Assembly (NCBI RefSeq): GCF_963576675.1
Contig: NC_088915.1
Coordinates: 35,307,501-35,371,500, forward strand
Direction of reading: 5' to 3'
DNA: 64,000 nucleotides
Origin: Euphorbia lathyris
Taxonomy: Eukaryota > Streptophyta > Magnoliopsida > Malpighiales > Euphorbiaceae
Below, one piece after another: positions 54,185 to 64,000 of the stretch. The notes beneath the pieces were generated by a model. It saw only the letters and a program-made list of their open reading frames with translations. It did not search any database and was not told where the DNA came from. The number at the start of each line of letters is the position of its first letter. The stretch's first letter is position 1. A program made the translations under genes and the position numbers.

Positions 54185-55945
54185 TTAAAGTCCAAGGAAG
54201 AAGTTGAGTTCACTCATCATGGACATCTCGAACTCAGTTTGCATCTGTTTGCTAAACTCTTTATATAAAGATTCGTCAGTAGCACCAAATATTATATCAT
54301 CTACATAAATTTGTGCAAGTAGGGTATGTTTACCCTTTTTCTTAATGAACAAGGTTGTGTCAGTTTTTCCTCTAACATAGTTCCTGGTCAGTAGGAAGCT
54401 TGTCAACCTCTCATACCAGGCTCTTGGAGCTTGCTTCAGGCCATACAGGGCCTTCTTGAGTTTATAAACATGGTTTGGAAATTTTGGATCTTCAAACCCA
54501 GGAGGTTGATTAACATATACTTCCTCGTTTATAAAGCCATTAAGAAATGCACTTTTAACATCCATTTGGTATAATTTAAAGTTCATAAAGCTAGCATAAG
54601 CACACAATATACGTATGGCTTCTAGCCTAGCAACTGGTGCAAAAGTTTCACCATAGTCAATACCCTCTTGCTGACTATAGCCTTGGGCTACAAGTCGAGC
54701 TTTGTTTCTGACTACGTTTCCATGCTCATCGAGTTTGTTTCTAAAGACCCACTTGGTTCCTATGGACTTTTGATTTCTAGGCTTAGGCACTAAATCCCAT
54801 ACCTCATTCCTGGTGAATTGATCAAGCTCTTCTTGCATGGCATTGATCCAATATTCATCGTGCTCAGCATCGGCAAAGTTCTTTAGCTCATGCACTGAGA
54901 CGAATGCTACGTTGCTGAGGAACTTCCTAAGCTGATCTCTTGTCATCAGCTTGTTGTCAGCAGCATTAAGAATAGATTTTTCTGAGTGTCCTCTTGGAAT
55001 TTTTATTTCCTTAGGTAGTGTTGAGTTGTTTGGAACATGTGTTTCTGCAATCTCTACAAGAATAGATTGGTCAGCAAATGTAATTTCAACTTCTTGCTTA
55101 CTTTTGGTCAGTCCTTGTATTGATGACTCAGAGGCTCCTGGATGATCAGCGGAAGCTGAGCTTGGTTCATCTTCTTCGAGCTGAGCTAACTTTCCTGTAG
55201 GGTCAGCTTCATCGAACTCAATATGTACAGACTCTTCTACAACCTGAGTTCTTTTATTATATACTCTATATGCTTTACTGTTTGTTGAGTACCCTAAAAA
55301 GATCGCTTCGTCAGCTTTAGCATCAAATTTTCCAAGGTTATCCTTTGTATTGAGTATAAAACACTTACACCCAAAGGCACAAAAGTAGCCAATGTTGGGC
55401 TTTCGTCCTTTCCAAAGTTCATATGGGGTTTTCTTAAGTATAGGCCTAACTAGAGCCCTATTAAGTATGTAGCATGCTGTGTGGACAGCTTCACCCCAGA
55501 AGTACTTTGGAAGCCTATTTTCACTCAGCATGGTTCTAGCAATTTCGATAATAGTTCTGTTCTTCCTTTCAACAACCCCATTCTGTTGAGGTGTTCTAGG
55601 AGCAGAGAAATTATGGTCAATACCACTGGTTTCACAGAATTCGTCAAACTGTTGGTTTTTGAATTCTCCACCATTGTCACTTCTAATATGAGCTACTTTT
55701 AGGTCTTTGTCAATTTCAAGCTTTTTAATCAGTGTGGTAAACATCTCAAATATTTCATCCTTGCTACTCAGCAAGATGATCCAAGTGTACCGAGAGAAAT
55801 CGTCTACAATGACCAAGGAAAATTTCTTACCTCCCAAGCTGAGTGGCTGGATAGGTCCGAAAAGATCCAAGTGTAGTAATTCCAATGGTCTCTTGGTTGA
55901 GACAATGTTTTTACTTTGAAATGACTTTTTGGTTTGTTTGCCTAG
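54185..55945 (-). pseudogene. pol: Pol of element D: integrase and reverse transcriptase
   Basis: Integrase: '[20 protein letters not shown]' (first Asp), '[20 protein letters not shown]' (second), '[20 protein letters not shown]' (Glu). RT: '[20 protein letters not shown]', '[20 protein letters not shown]', '[17 protein letters not shown]' and the catalytic '[15 protein letters not shown]'. It ends at TAA 54185-54187 after 'LNFFLGL', where a Gln codon is expected (CAA to TAA). It is open for 566 codons from Met 55885. Confidence 0.9.
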
Positions 55946-56476
55946 CTAACAAGCTTTACACAATTGATCTTTTTCAAATTTTAATTTGGGTAAACCCTCA
56001 ACTAATTGTTTTCTAGCTAATTTGGCAAGAAGGTCCATGCTGACATGCCCAAGTCTTTTATGCCATAGCCAGGAGTTATCCTCTTTAGACACTAAGCATA
56101 TGTTTTCAGAAAACTGTTTTTCTAAATTTAGCATGTATACATTGTCTACACGAGGGGCAGTTAAAATCAATTTATTTGTATTTCCCTCGAGTATTTGACA
56201 CTTAGTATCATCAAATACAACCTTTCTGCCGCTCTTACAAAGTTGAGCTACACTCAGCAGGTTGTATTTGAGACCTTTAACTAGGGAGACTGACTCAATA
56301 GTTGGGTTACCTCCGATAGTACCTGAGCCAACTATCTTACCCTTCTTATTGTCTCCAAAGCTTACACTTCCACCTCGTTTAAGCTCTAGTGTAATGAATT
56401 GTGTTTCATTACCTGTCATGTGTCTTGAGCATGCGCTGTCTATGTACCAAAGTTTTGACTTCTCCACGCATGTCAA
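55946..56476 (-). pseudogene. pol: Pol of element D: protease and pre-integrase domain
   Basis: 'KLWYIDSACSRHMTGNETQF' is the copia protease start, but the active-site D-S/T-G reads D-S-A here, which should impair or abolish cleavage. The pre-integrase motif 'NSWLWHKRLGHVSMDLLAKL' ends with 'FEKDQLCKAC'. The TAG at 55946-55948 lies where relatives have Gln (C-Q-x-G-K), so it is probably CAG to TAG. Confidence 0.87.
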
Positions 56477-58274
56477 GCTGACCTGCAGTTTAAACTATTC
56501 ATCTGTAGGTACGCAATTCTTTTTGGCTCCTTTCTTGTTAGTATAAACAGGTGCAAAGTCATATTTTTGTGACGACATACTTTTATAGTGTGGCCATTTT
56601 TACCACAGAAGTCACAATAACTTACCCTTTGAGGGTGACACTGAGTGTGGTCAGCATTGTTATACTGAGCATGCCAACATACCTTAGTGGTATGTCCTTT
56701 TCTTCCGCAGAAGTCACATTGGACAATCCGCTTGTTGAACCAACACACATCTTTTGTGTGTCCCCTTTTCCCGCAACAGTCAGACTGGGTGAACTGTTTA
56801 TGCTGACTAGTACTTGCATACTCAGCATGGGATTTATTTTTATTTGAGCCTTTTACTTGACTCTGTAGGGTTGTAACGTCCTTTCTAAGTTTCTTTGACT
56901 CAGATTGAACCTCCGTGACAAACTTATGCATTATTTGAATGTTGCCATGTAAATCTGCATTGTCTTGGAGGAGATATCTGAGGTCACTCAGCTTGACATC
57001 TTCAATCTCGTCACACCGCCTACTGAGTGATTTGATTTTCTTGTTACACTTCTTAGTTATTGTATATAAATCACTCAAGGCATTTACCATTTCGTTTCTA
57101 AGTAAAAGTAAGGATGTTACCTCATTGTTGTGTTCCTCCTGGTCAGTTTCATCAGAGAGGTCAGCTTGCTCAGATTGAGAGTGATCAGCATCATCGGCCA
57201 TGAAGCATATGTTTGCCATTTCATTTGCATCAGCTTCGGATGATGTTGTCTTATCACTGTCACTCCATGTTGCTACCATTGCTTTCTTGTTTCCTTTCTT
57301 ATCCCTTTTTAGGTTTGGGCAGCTTGACTTGATGTGCCCAGTTTGGTGGCACTCAAAACATGTGACAGACTTGGAGTTGTCCCTCTTATATTTGTCACTG
57401 GACTTAGCTTTGTACCTATCACCTCTCTTGTATGGTCATTTGCTGTTTCTGTCATTTCTTCTGAACAGCTTCTTCATCTTTCTAGTGAACATAGCCATTT
57501 CCTCATCATCAGTTGACTCAGCTTCTGTGGAGTCAGCTTTCATCACTAGTGATTTCTGTTTCTTATCTTCAGACTTTTCTTTAGCTTCAAAGTTTTTCAT
57601 GGAGATTTCATGGGTCAGCAACGATCCGATCAGCTCATCATATTTGTAGGTAGTCAAGTCCTAAGCTTCTTTACAGCTGTTTTCTTTGCTTGCCAGCTCT
57701 TAGGTAGACTTCTCAGGATTTTCTTCACCTATTCCTCTTCAGTGAAGTTCTTTCCAAGTCTTTTGAGCTCATTTATGATGTTTGTGAATCTCGAGTTCAT
57801 TTCTGAGATGTCTTCGTTCTCGTTCATCTCGAACAGCTCGTAGAGTCTCATATGCTGATTGACTTTAGACTCCTTAACCTTACTTGTGCCTTCATAAGTC
57901 ACTTCCAGCTTCTTCCAAATCTCCTGTGCTGACTCACAACCTGAAATCTTATTGTATTCTACAGCATCTAAAGCACAGTGAAGCATATTTATAGCCGAAG
58001 CATTATTTTGTAATTTTTTTAGGTCATCCTCTGTCCATTCAGCTTCACTCTTAACAACTTTCTCATTGTTAACAGTTTTATATGGCACATGTGGACCTTG
58101 AACAATTGCAAGCCATGCGCTCATGTTTGTGGCTTGAATAAAGTTTTTCATCCTATTCTTCCAGAATGTATAATTCGACCTAAAGAATAGGGGAGGCCTA
58201 GTAATTGATAATCCCTCAGGGAGTATCTGTGTTGTTTGGTTTCCTGGTAGGAAACGAGTGCTATTCTCAGCCAT
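56473..58274 (-). pseudogene. gag: Gag of element D with four CCHC zinc knuckles
   Basis: Starts at Met 58274 (MAENSTRFLPGNQTTQILPE). The UBN2-type domain has 'NYTFWKNRMKNFIQATNMSA' and 'EIWKKLEVTYEGTSKVKESK'. A TAG at 57729 replaces Gln of relative G ('TEEEQVKK'), a frameshift follows near 57660, and a TGA occurs at 57434-57436. The first knuckle is CFECHQTGHIKSSC (about 57360-57320). An acidic region and a predicted coiled coil ('NALSDLYTITKKCNKKIKSL') precede three more: CCGKRGHTKDVC preceded by SD, CDFCGRKGHTTKVC and CDFCGKNGHTIKVC (56780-56580). Confidence 0.88.
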
Positions 58275-58320
58275 TTATGGGGATCCACTCAAGATAGCTA
58301 TATCTTTGAGTAGAGAGCTT

Positions 58321-58334
58321 AGGCTCTGATACCA
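58321..58334 (-). promoter_or_regulatory. PBS of element D (initiator tRNA-Met)
   Basis: Reads TGGTATCAGAGCCT on the minus strand, two bases after the LTR end at 58337. Confidence 0.85.
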
Positions 58335-58336
58335 CT

Positions 58337-59813
58337 TGTTGGTCCCGTGTGATTAGTTCCAAGGGGGGGTTAGGAACTAATATAACTTTTTCGTTAATTA
58401 TTTATGCTGACTTAACAGTTTTGGTAAGTTTGTCAACTCAGCTTTGGTCAGCTTGGCCGAATTTAGCGTAAGACAGCTTTAGTCAGATATTGACTAAAAC
58501 TGTTTTACTTGTAAGTTGAGAATTGACACTCACAGAGGTCAGCTTTCAACTTAGCACTCTAATTTACTCAGAGTCAGCTTAATCAGTTTAGATGTTGAGT
58601 AAATTTACCATACAACACATACAGATATATATATAGAGAGAGAGTTAGAGATTACTCAGTATCACTTATCCTGGTTCGGCCTCTCTGCCTACGTCCAGTC
58701 CCCAGAGTCCTCCGGGCTTTTAGAATCCAATACTGAGCTCTTTAAAGGTAGAGCACAACCCGTTTACAAGGAAGTTAAATATGCAAGAGTACCTTCATCT
58801 ATTCGTCTACTCAACTCCTACTGAATACTATAACCGAACACCCAGATTTTCTCTACCACTAAGTACTCAACACCGAGCACTCAGCATACACTCTCAATAT
58901 TACAATTGATAAGAACTTGTTCCCTTTCAAACAAAGAACACTTTAGATGATTACAATCAATCTAGCATTTACACAAAGAATGGAAGTTTGGTGTAAGATC
59001 TTTTTCTTGTTTTTGAATGCTTTTGATTTGTATCTTTCTCACTTATGATTTTCTGTAAACCGGCAATCTTCCAAATGAAACCTTTGTCCCTTTTATAGTT
59101 GAAATGTAGGAAACAAATCATTTGAAATTTGATTTGTCCGTTGAGTCCAAAACGGCTCTTTTAGGGGACAAATCTCTGGTCAGCTTCAGATGTGCAGGCC
59201 AATCCTGAATCCTGAATTCTTCAGACGTCAGGCTTGTGTTCTTCCTGCAGACTTTGTCTTTTTCCGGCAGTTCATCTTTTAGCCACGGAAAGTTGACCCA
59301 TTCATCTTGGAATTTGGCTTTTGCGTAATTCCGAGATTTCTATTATTGGCGCAGAGGGTTGGCAGTCTTTGTCTTCTAGCCAACGGATTTTTCATGATGT
59401 CTTGAGGATAACTCAGCTTGACTTCATTGTCCACTGCCTTTGATTGTTTACTAGATTTCATACTGAGTTCTCCCGTACTCAGCTTCCAAGGTTAGCTTCG
59501 TTCTGTAAGACTTCATTCTGAAGCAGACATTTCTTCTTTTATGCTGAGTTCCGTTTTACTCAGCTTCTCAGATCATCTTTATTCTTAGCCTGTTGTTGTG
59601 ATGATGACTTATCTTTTATGATGCTGAGTTGCTCTTTACTCAGCTTACGATGTGTCTTTGTCCTGTCTTATTTTTATTTCCTTTTGCATTTATATTTGTA
59701 CTCAACATTGAACAAACGGATTAGTACAATTAAATCAAAGCACTTAAAGTTAATTATCTCTTAATCATGGATGATTTTGTCAAATCAAAATCTTATGGAA
59801 AGGTGTTTCAACA
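58337..59813 (-). repeat. 5' LTR of element D
   Basis: 1,477 bp, same ends as 39010-40474 and very few differences from it. TSD 'caagt' follows at 59814-59818. The hairpins at 59463-59645 repeat those of the other LTR. Confidence 0.95.
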
Positions 59814-59818
59814 CAAGT
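59814..59818. repeat. Target-site duplication of element D, right copy (caagt)
   Basis: Matches 39005-39009; LINE sequence resumes on both sides. Confidence 0.92.
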
Positions 59819-60446
59819 GACAGTATCCCAAATGTCCATAAATCTGGTAGAACTTAACGGCTTGTCTAGTCTACATTCAATATGTGCTGATCCTTGCCTC
59901 CCATTCGTCCAAGTATAGAAATGTCCAAGAGAACCAATATCAAGTAATGCACAGTGATCAATGAAGTTCCTGAAATCTCGACAAGAGCTAGGAGATGGAG
60001 GAGAACCAGTCTTCTCATGAGAACCTGTTACTGCATTTGAAATCCCCAAAAACGAGCCAATTTTCACTCACACTATCCTTTAGATTACAGAGCTCTGACC
60101 ACAGATGCCTTCGATCAGAGGCAGTATTATGAGCATAAACAAAAGAAAGATGATGAAACTTGCCCCCAGAGTTGTACTTCACAGTCACCTGCTGATCAGA
60201 GGAGGAGAAAACAGAGACCGTTGAGCAATCTCTGGCAATTACCCATAGCGAAGGCGTAGGCTTATTATTCCAGGCAGTAATAAACATTCCAATTGAACGC
60301 CAAAAGGTATCAGAAATAGAGTCATGATGAACAAGCGGCTCTGCAAGGCAGAGTATGTCAGGACGGTGCTGAAGACAGAGTAACTTCAAAGCACGCTGTG
60401 AGCGGGCATTTGCAATGCCCCGACAATTCCAAAATAGAATAATCAT
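59819..60446 (-). pseudogene. LINE ORF2, N-terminal AP-type endonuclease
   Basis: Starts MIILFWNCRGIANARSQRAL (60446). Motifs: 'WNCRG', 'PDILCLAEPLVHHD' (Glu), 'HHLSFVYAHN', 'ENWLVFGDF' (Asp), then after a frameshift near 60050 'HCALLDIGSLGHFYTWTNGR' and 'HIECRLDKPLSSTRF'. The endonuclease nicks the target to prime reverse transcription. The domain continues across element D at 39004 ('LARYRSDHSP'). Confidence 0.87.
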
Positions 60447-60666
60447 TGGAAACGTTGTGGAGGCTTGCTAGGCCTTTTCGCACGAGTCCCCGATGAGATA
60501 ATGGAACTTTTATTCTTTTTTGCACCGTAGTCCAAGGTTCCTCATCCTGAACTTTCAAAATCAGAGATGAATCAGCAACTTTATCTGATGACTCCGAAGG
60601 CAGAACAGAAGGGCTCTACGAGTTACCTAAAGAGGTGTGAGCTTTCCATCCAAGATTCACCAGATC

Positions 60667-61820
60667 CTAGTCAAGTTGAGGAGAATGAATTCCATGATCT
60701 GCATCAAGTTCACCATTATATGGACAATCCGCCCAACGAGATGAAGAATTAGCCATGTCATGTAGAACAAGTTGCTTCCCTGAGTCATTCTGCTCTTCAC
60801 AATTAACACTGGGAGGAATGTTTTCCGCTTCGACAGTTTGCATATTAGTAGGAGGTTTATCCGGTGTTTGCACTTTCTTTTGCCAAACAATATTAGAATT
60901 GCCCTGCTCCGAATCTTGAACATGATGTTTCCCTTCCCTTTGGATGAACTCTGCTTTGGGTTGCTCCTCACGGCCAGGATTATGTCTACAACTTCCTGCA
61001 GAATGACCAATAGAATGACAGATTGAACACAAGTACGGGAGGCGTTCGTATTCCAAGAAGACCCACTGCATCAAAGATTATATATCCACACGTAGCTTGT
61101 ACTGAAGTTCCTTGGAAAGATCCATGTCAATTAGGATTCTAGCATAATGCCCCATCTCTCCTTCAAATGTATTTCGATCAAAACGAAGTGGAATTCCAAT
61201 AGCACTTGCAATACTAGCCATAATAGGTCTATCCCAAAATTCCCAGGGAAGATTGTAGAATCTTACCCAAACTTGAGCCGATGAGGATTTATAAGAGTCC
61301 GGATTGAAGCCCGTAGACCAAGGAATGAGTCTCATAACCCCTGGCTTAAGGACGACTGCCCCTTGACTCCAAACAGTCTATAAAAACCCCTACCAAGTGA
61401 AATTAGCTTCCAATCCATACTAAGGCCCCAAAGCGAATTGAGTTTACCTTTAAGAGCATGATGTTTCCAAGGGGATTCCCCTTTGGAGAGAGTAACATGC
61501 CCAATTATAGAGTGTTTGCAAAAATCAAGGCGCTCATTGTAAATAGCTTGTTGAATTTTAATTGCCCTAAATCCACGCTCATCGGAGATTTGAGGTTGAA
61601 CGGAGCCTGGAACCGATGATGAAGTCATCGTGCCAGTGAGTGTTGCTGCATAGGATTTACGGCCAGAAATTTGAGACACGGCGGAAGTCGGACCAAGAAC
61701 CAACGAAGGCTTCGTAGGCTGCCGGCAGACAGAGTATTTGAGGAAGGCAGAGCGCGGGAACAGGTGCGCAATTGAAAAAGAGTCCTCCGGCCCCGGAAGA
61801 GCCATGTCGTCAAACGGCAA
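60667..61820 (-). pseudogene. LINE ORF1: DUF4283-type RNA-binding protein with zinc knuckle
   Basis: Minus strand from Met 61820 (MPFDDMALPGPEDSFSIAHL). The DUF4283-like domain ('CKHSIIGHVTLSKGESPWKH', 'LISLGRGFYRLFGVKG') shifts frame near 61333 into 'STGFNPDSYKSSSAQVWVRF', 'YNLPWEFWDRPIMASIASAI'. A TAA at 61078-61080 follows, then 'YLCSICHSIGHSAGSC' (CX2CX4HX4C). The tail to about 60358 ('EEPWTTVQKR') may also belong to ORF1. ORF1 binds LINE RNA in the RNP. Confidence 0.83.
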
Positions 61821-62472
61821 TCACAGGGAAAGCTTATCACCCAACACAGGAAGAAGCAGTGAGATAATTTCAAAGATTCAATCGATTGAATATACAAATT
61901 CAAAAAAAAAATTCAAATAAACGGCATTATGAAATCAGAACAGAGAAGATTCAATCAAGCAGGATTTCAATTGCATAGCATATTCAATCGATTGAAATAT
62001 CGAATACATAAGAGATTCATAGCAAAACCCTAGAAATACAGAACAGAATTGATCGGAGAAAGTTGGAAACCAATCGGTGGTGGCGTCAAGGTTACAGATC
62101 AGAACGCAATTGTTCTCTCAATCAAAGGCGGACCTTAATTAAAGTTAATTAATTCAATTTATAATAATTAATTTAAGAACATCAGATGATTCAAATTCAG
62201 AAAGAAGGTCGTGGTGGCCTTGTTGTCTCTGATCCAGCGAAGGAGATGATCGGAGTCTGACCGCTGGAGAGAAGATCGGATCGGACAAAACAGAGAGAGT
62301 CTGTGAGATGAGAAGGCAGAGGAAAGGGAGCGAAATCCCTTCTCTTTCGTTCGAATTCCGTTTTCCAGATCTAATCCTTCCTCACCATTACAGAGAACGA
62401 GAGAAAGGAGAGCAGAGAGAAAGCCTCCTTTTCCTCAATCTATTTTAGTGGAAGACTTTCTTTATATCATTC
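61821..62472 (-). other. LINE 5' UTR
   Basis: Non-coding; on the minus strand it begins with 'gaaagtcttccactaaaata' and a CT/GA-rich stretch. It ends at the 13-bp TSD 62473-62485. Confidence 0.65.
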
Positions 62473-62485
62473 TACTAAGTGGTAT
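62473..62485. repeat. Target-site duplication of the large LINE, right copy
   Basis: 'tactaagtggtat', identical to 35338-35350. Confidence 0.88.
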
Positions 62486-63768
62486 CAATTTAGATACCAT
62501 ACAAAATAGTATCATTATATGCTTAACATTTAAAAATGTATTAATTTAGACTTTAATGGCAGAACGTGACATGTCATTTATATTATTTCGTTAATTGATA
62601 AAACTTAACGAAGTAATATAAATGTCACGTTTCGTTATCAAAACTTAAATTGGTACTCGTTAAATATTAATCTATATTAGTGTTATTTTGTACGGGAACC
62701 CTATGATGGTTCCTTATAGAAAAAAGGAAAACAAACTTGAAAAATAACAAACAACATATATATAAGTGGTATATCCATAAAGATTTGAAGATTGTCTCAA
62801 AACATCTCCAATAGATTCTTAAATTGGTTTGAGGAGTGAGAGTTAAAAATCCACTCCAATAGCCTCTTAGTTGTTACTCAAATTACTAAGAGACTCTATT
62901 CATTCTCTCTATTAATAGAGCGTCTCTCTCTACCTCTTAGTGCCTCCTCCTAACTTCATTTTTTATTATTGATGAGAGTCTCTCTTCTCATACTATTGGT
63001 AAATATATAACAATAAATAATAATTTTAATAATAAAATAATAATTAAAGAGTGAATAGTTGGAGATAGTATATCTTAGTCACTCTTAAATAGTCAATTAT
63101 TATTTTTAAAGAGAGTCTTCTGAAGATGCTCAAGCTCTTAGGCTTATATGATTCCATGAAGTGAGTTTCTTTTATTTTTATTTCGACTTACAATGTTAAT
63201 TTGTTTAAGATAAAATTGGCATGGTAGTCATAATTTAGCATTTTTAATTAAATTAGTAGTATGTTAATATTTATGTTATCTGGCTTACATAAATTATTTT
63301 CTCTCCGTTTTGTCATTTTGATCAAACAAAAACATTTGGAATTTTGAAAGTCCAAACAGTAAAAAAGTCATTTTGCTGTAAGATACAATCACACCAAGGT
63401 AGTTGAGAGGTAGGATGGACTAGTGTCAATTGTCCAAAATACTAGTTCAACTTATACAAGAATCAATCTATGAAAACACACCTGATAATGTTATATGCCC
63501 ATGGTTGGAGTACTAAAACAATCAGCTACAACATCAACAAAGTTCTTATGGATTTTCTCATGCTCCTTGTATTCTTTTCAATTCATGAATGGAAAAGAAT
63601 ATTTAGCAATACAAAAACTTGGGCCCAAAACAGCCAAATTTTACTACTTAATTGATAACATACTACATCAATAACTGTTCTTTTAACCATACCATTTGAA
63701 AGAAAAACATAAACCAGCAACCGGAAGTTGAGGTTGAATGAAAACAGCTCTTTTTATCATCAAACTAA
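62486..63768. other. Intergenic region downstream of beta-tubulin
   Basis: A/T-rich. 62800-63130 has inverted phrases ('catctccaatagattctta' near 62804; 'gttggagata' near 63059 and 'gaagatgctcaa' near 63122) that suggest a short MITE, but I could not define clean ends. The tubulin 3' UTR and polyadenylation site should lie in about 63500-63768. Confidence 0.45.
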
Positions 63769-64000
63769 TTAATATTCTTCTTCCTGATACTCTGCCTCCT
63801 CATCTTCATACCCTTCCTCATCAGCAGTTGCATCCTGATACTGCTGGTACTCAGACACCAAATCATTCATGTTACTTTCAGCTTCAGTGAATTCCATTTC
63901 ATCCATACCCTCACCAGTGTACCAATGCAAGAAAGCCTTTCTTCGGAACATAGCAGTAAATTGCTCGCTCACACGCCTAAACATCTCCTGTATCGATGTT
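63769..64000 (-). CDS. TUBB: Beta-tubulin, C-terminal end (partial; continues beyond the window)
   Basis: Minus strand: '[20 protein letters not shown]', '[20 protein letters not shown]', '[20 protein letters not shown]' and an acidic tail ending in EEEY, then TAA at 63769-63771. This is the highly conserved C-terminal helix region (binding surface for motors and MAPs) and the variable acidic tail of plant beta-tubulin, which pairs with alpha-tubulin in microtubules. About 77 codons are visible with no break. It is the only intact-looking host coding sequence here; the isotype cannot be told. Confidence 0.97.
   Translation of the reverse strand, partial: TSIQEMFRRVSEQFTAMFRRKAFLHWYTGEGMDEMEFTEAESNMNDLVSEYQQYQDATADEEGYEDEEAEYQEEEY

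Larger units (their letters stand above)
39010..59813 (-). mobile_element. Element D: Sirevirus-like Ty1/copia retrotransposon, minus strand
   Basis: LTRs at 58337-59813 (5') and 39010-40474 (3'), TG...CA, TSD 'caagt'. Without element C it is about 9.9 kb. Order on the minus strand: LTR, initiator-Met PBS, long gag with four zinc knuckles, protease, integrase, RT, RNase H, extra ORF (52869 to 40914, interrupted by C), PPT, LTR. The additional ORF after pol, the long gag and the PBS sequence fit the Sirevirus (Maximus/SIRE) lineage. pol is interrupted by several single nonsense codons. Confidence 0.92.
35351..62472 (-). mobile_element. Full-length plant LINE, minus strand, split by element D
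   Basis: Bounded by a 13-bp TSD, with a poly(T) run at 35351-35363 (the poly(A) tail). Removing element D and its 5-bp duplication leaves about 6.3 kb, the usual size for a complete plant L1-type element. Order on the minus strand: 5' UTR (62472-61821), ORF1 (61820-60667), ORF2 endonuclease (60446-59819), [D], ORF2 RT, zf-RVT and RNase H (39004-35512), 3' tail. Both ORFs have frameshifts and stops. Confidence 0.9.

Noticed and set aside
62804..63130. MITE downstream of tubulin
   Set aside because: Inverted phrases exist but I could not define matching ends or a target duplication.

Overview
The window is repeat-dominated nuclear DNA of a flowering plant, almost certainly a eudicot. It is A/T-rich and filled with nested LTR retrotransposons (Athila-type Ty3, Angela/BARE-type and Sirevirus-type Ty1), plant L1-type LINEs, Mutator-like TIR elements, a solo LTR and a minisatellite. 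The only conventional host gene is the 3' end of a beta-tubulin gene on the minus strand at the extreme right edge (63769-64000). I see no rRNA, tRNA, CRISPR array or bacterial feature.

Left block (1-21555). Element A (401-21550, TSD 'aagta') is an Athila-like Ty3 element of about 9.5 kb after removing its passenger. It keeps LTRs, a tRNA-Asp-type PBS, gag and an ATHILA-ORF1-like accessory gene, but no protease, RT, RNase H or integrase. Element B (7433-19102, TSD 'taagc', 11.7 kb) is inserted in A. B is a complete-layout Athila element: LTR, PBS, gag, pol, accessory ORF, PPT, LTR. It is disabled by nonsense codons and frameshifts. The most unusual structure is in A: 11-bp GC-rich motifs (consensus ACGCGGGGCGT) always come in pairs 20-21 bp apart. 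There are six direct pairs in each LTR upstream of the TATA box, and nine inverted pairs flanking the accessory ORF, six of them just upstream of a second TATA box.

Middle block (21556-35337). In order: a roughly 1 kb minisatellite of about 32 units of 31 bp (21809-22811); weak LTR-like relics; two LTRs of the Angela-like family in opposite orientation (24137-25268 minus; 25408-27229 plus, the latter a solo LTR with a perfect TSD); a truncated Sirevirus fragment (LTR plus gag, minus strand); another Angela-like LTR carrying a Mutator-like MITE; a 5'-truncated LINE; and a Pack-MULE-like element (33894-35133, 9-bp TSD) that has captured part of a carboxylesterase gene.

Right block (35338-62485). 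A three-level nest. A LINE of about 6.3 kb (35351-62472, minus strand, 13-bp TSD, poly(A)) is split by Sirevirus-like element D (39010-59813, minus strand, TSD 'caagt'). D's extra ORF downstream of pol is in turn split by element C (41143-52011, plus strand), an Angela/BARE-like copia element in a partial tandem arrangement: pol - LTR - gag/pol - LTR.

The coding capacity is retroelement machinery. gag proteins build particles, pol supplies protease, integrase, RT and RNase H, and accessory ORFs of one apparent family occur in both the Ty3 (A, B) and Ty1 (D) elements. Most copies are broken, often by stops explained by C-to-T or G-to-A transitions, as expected for old methylated repeats.
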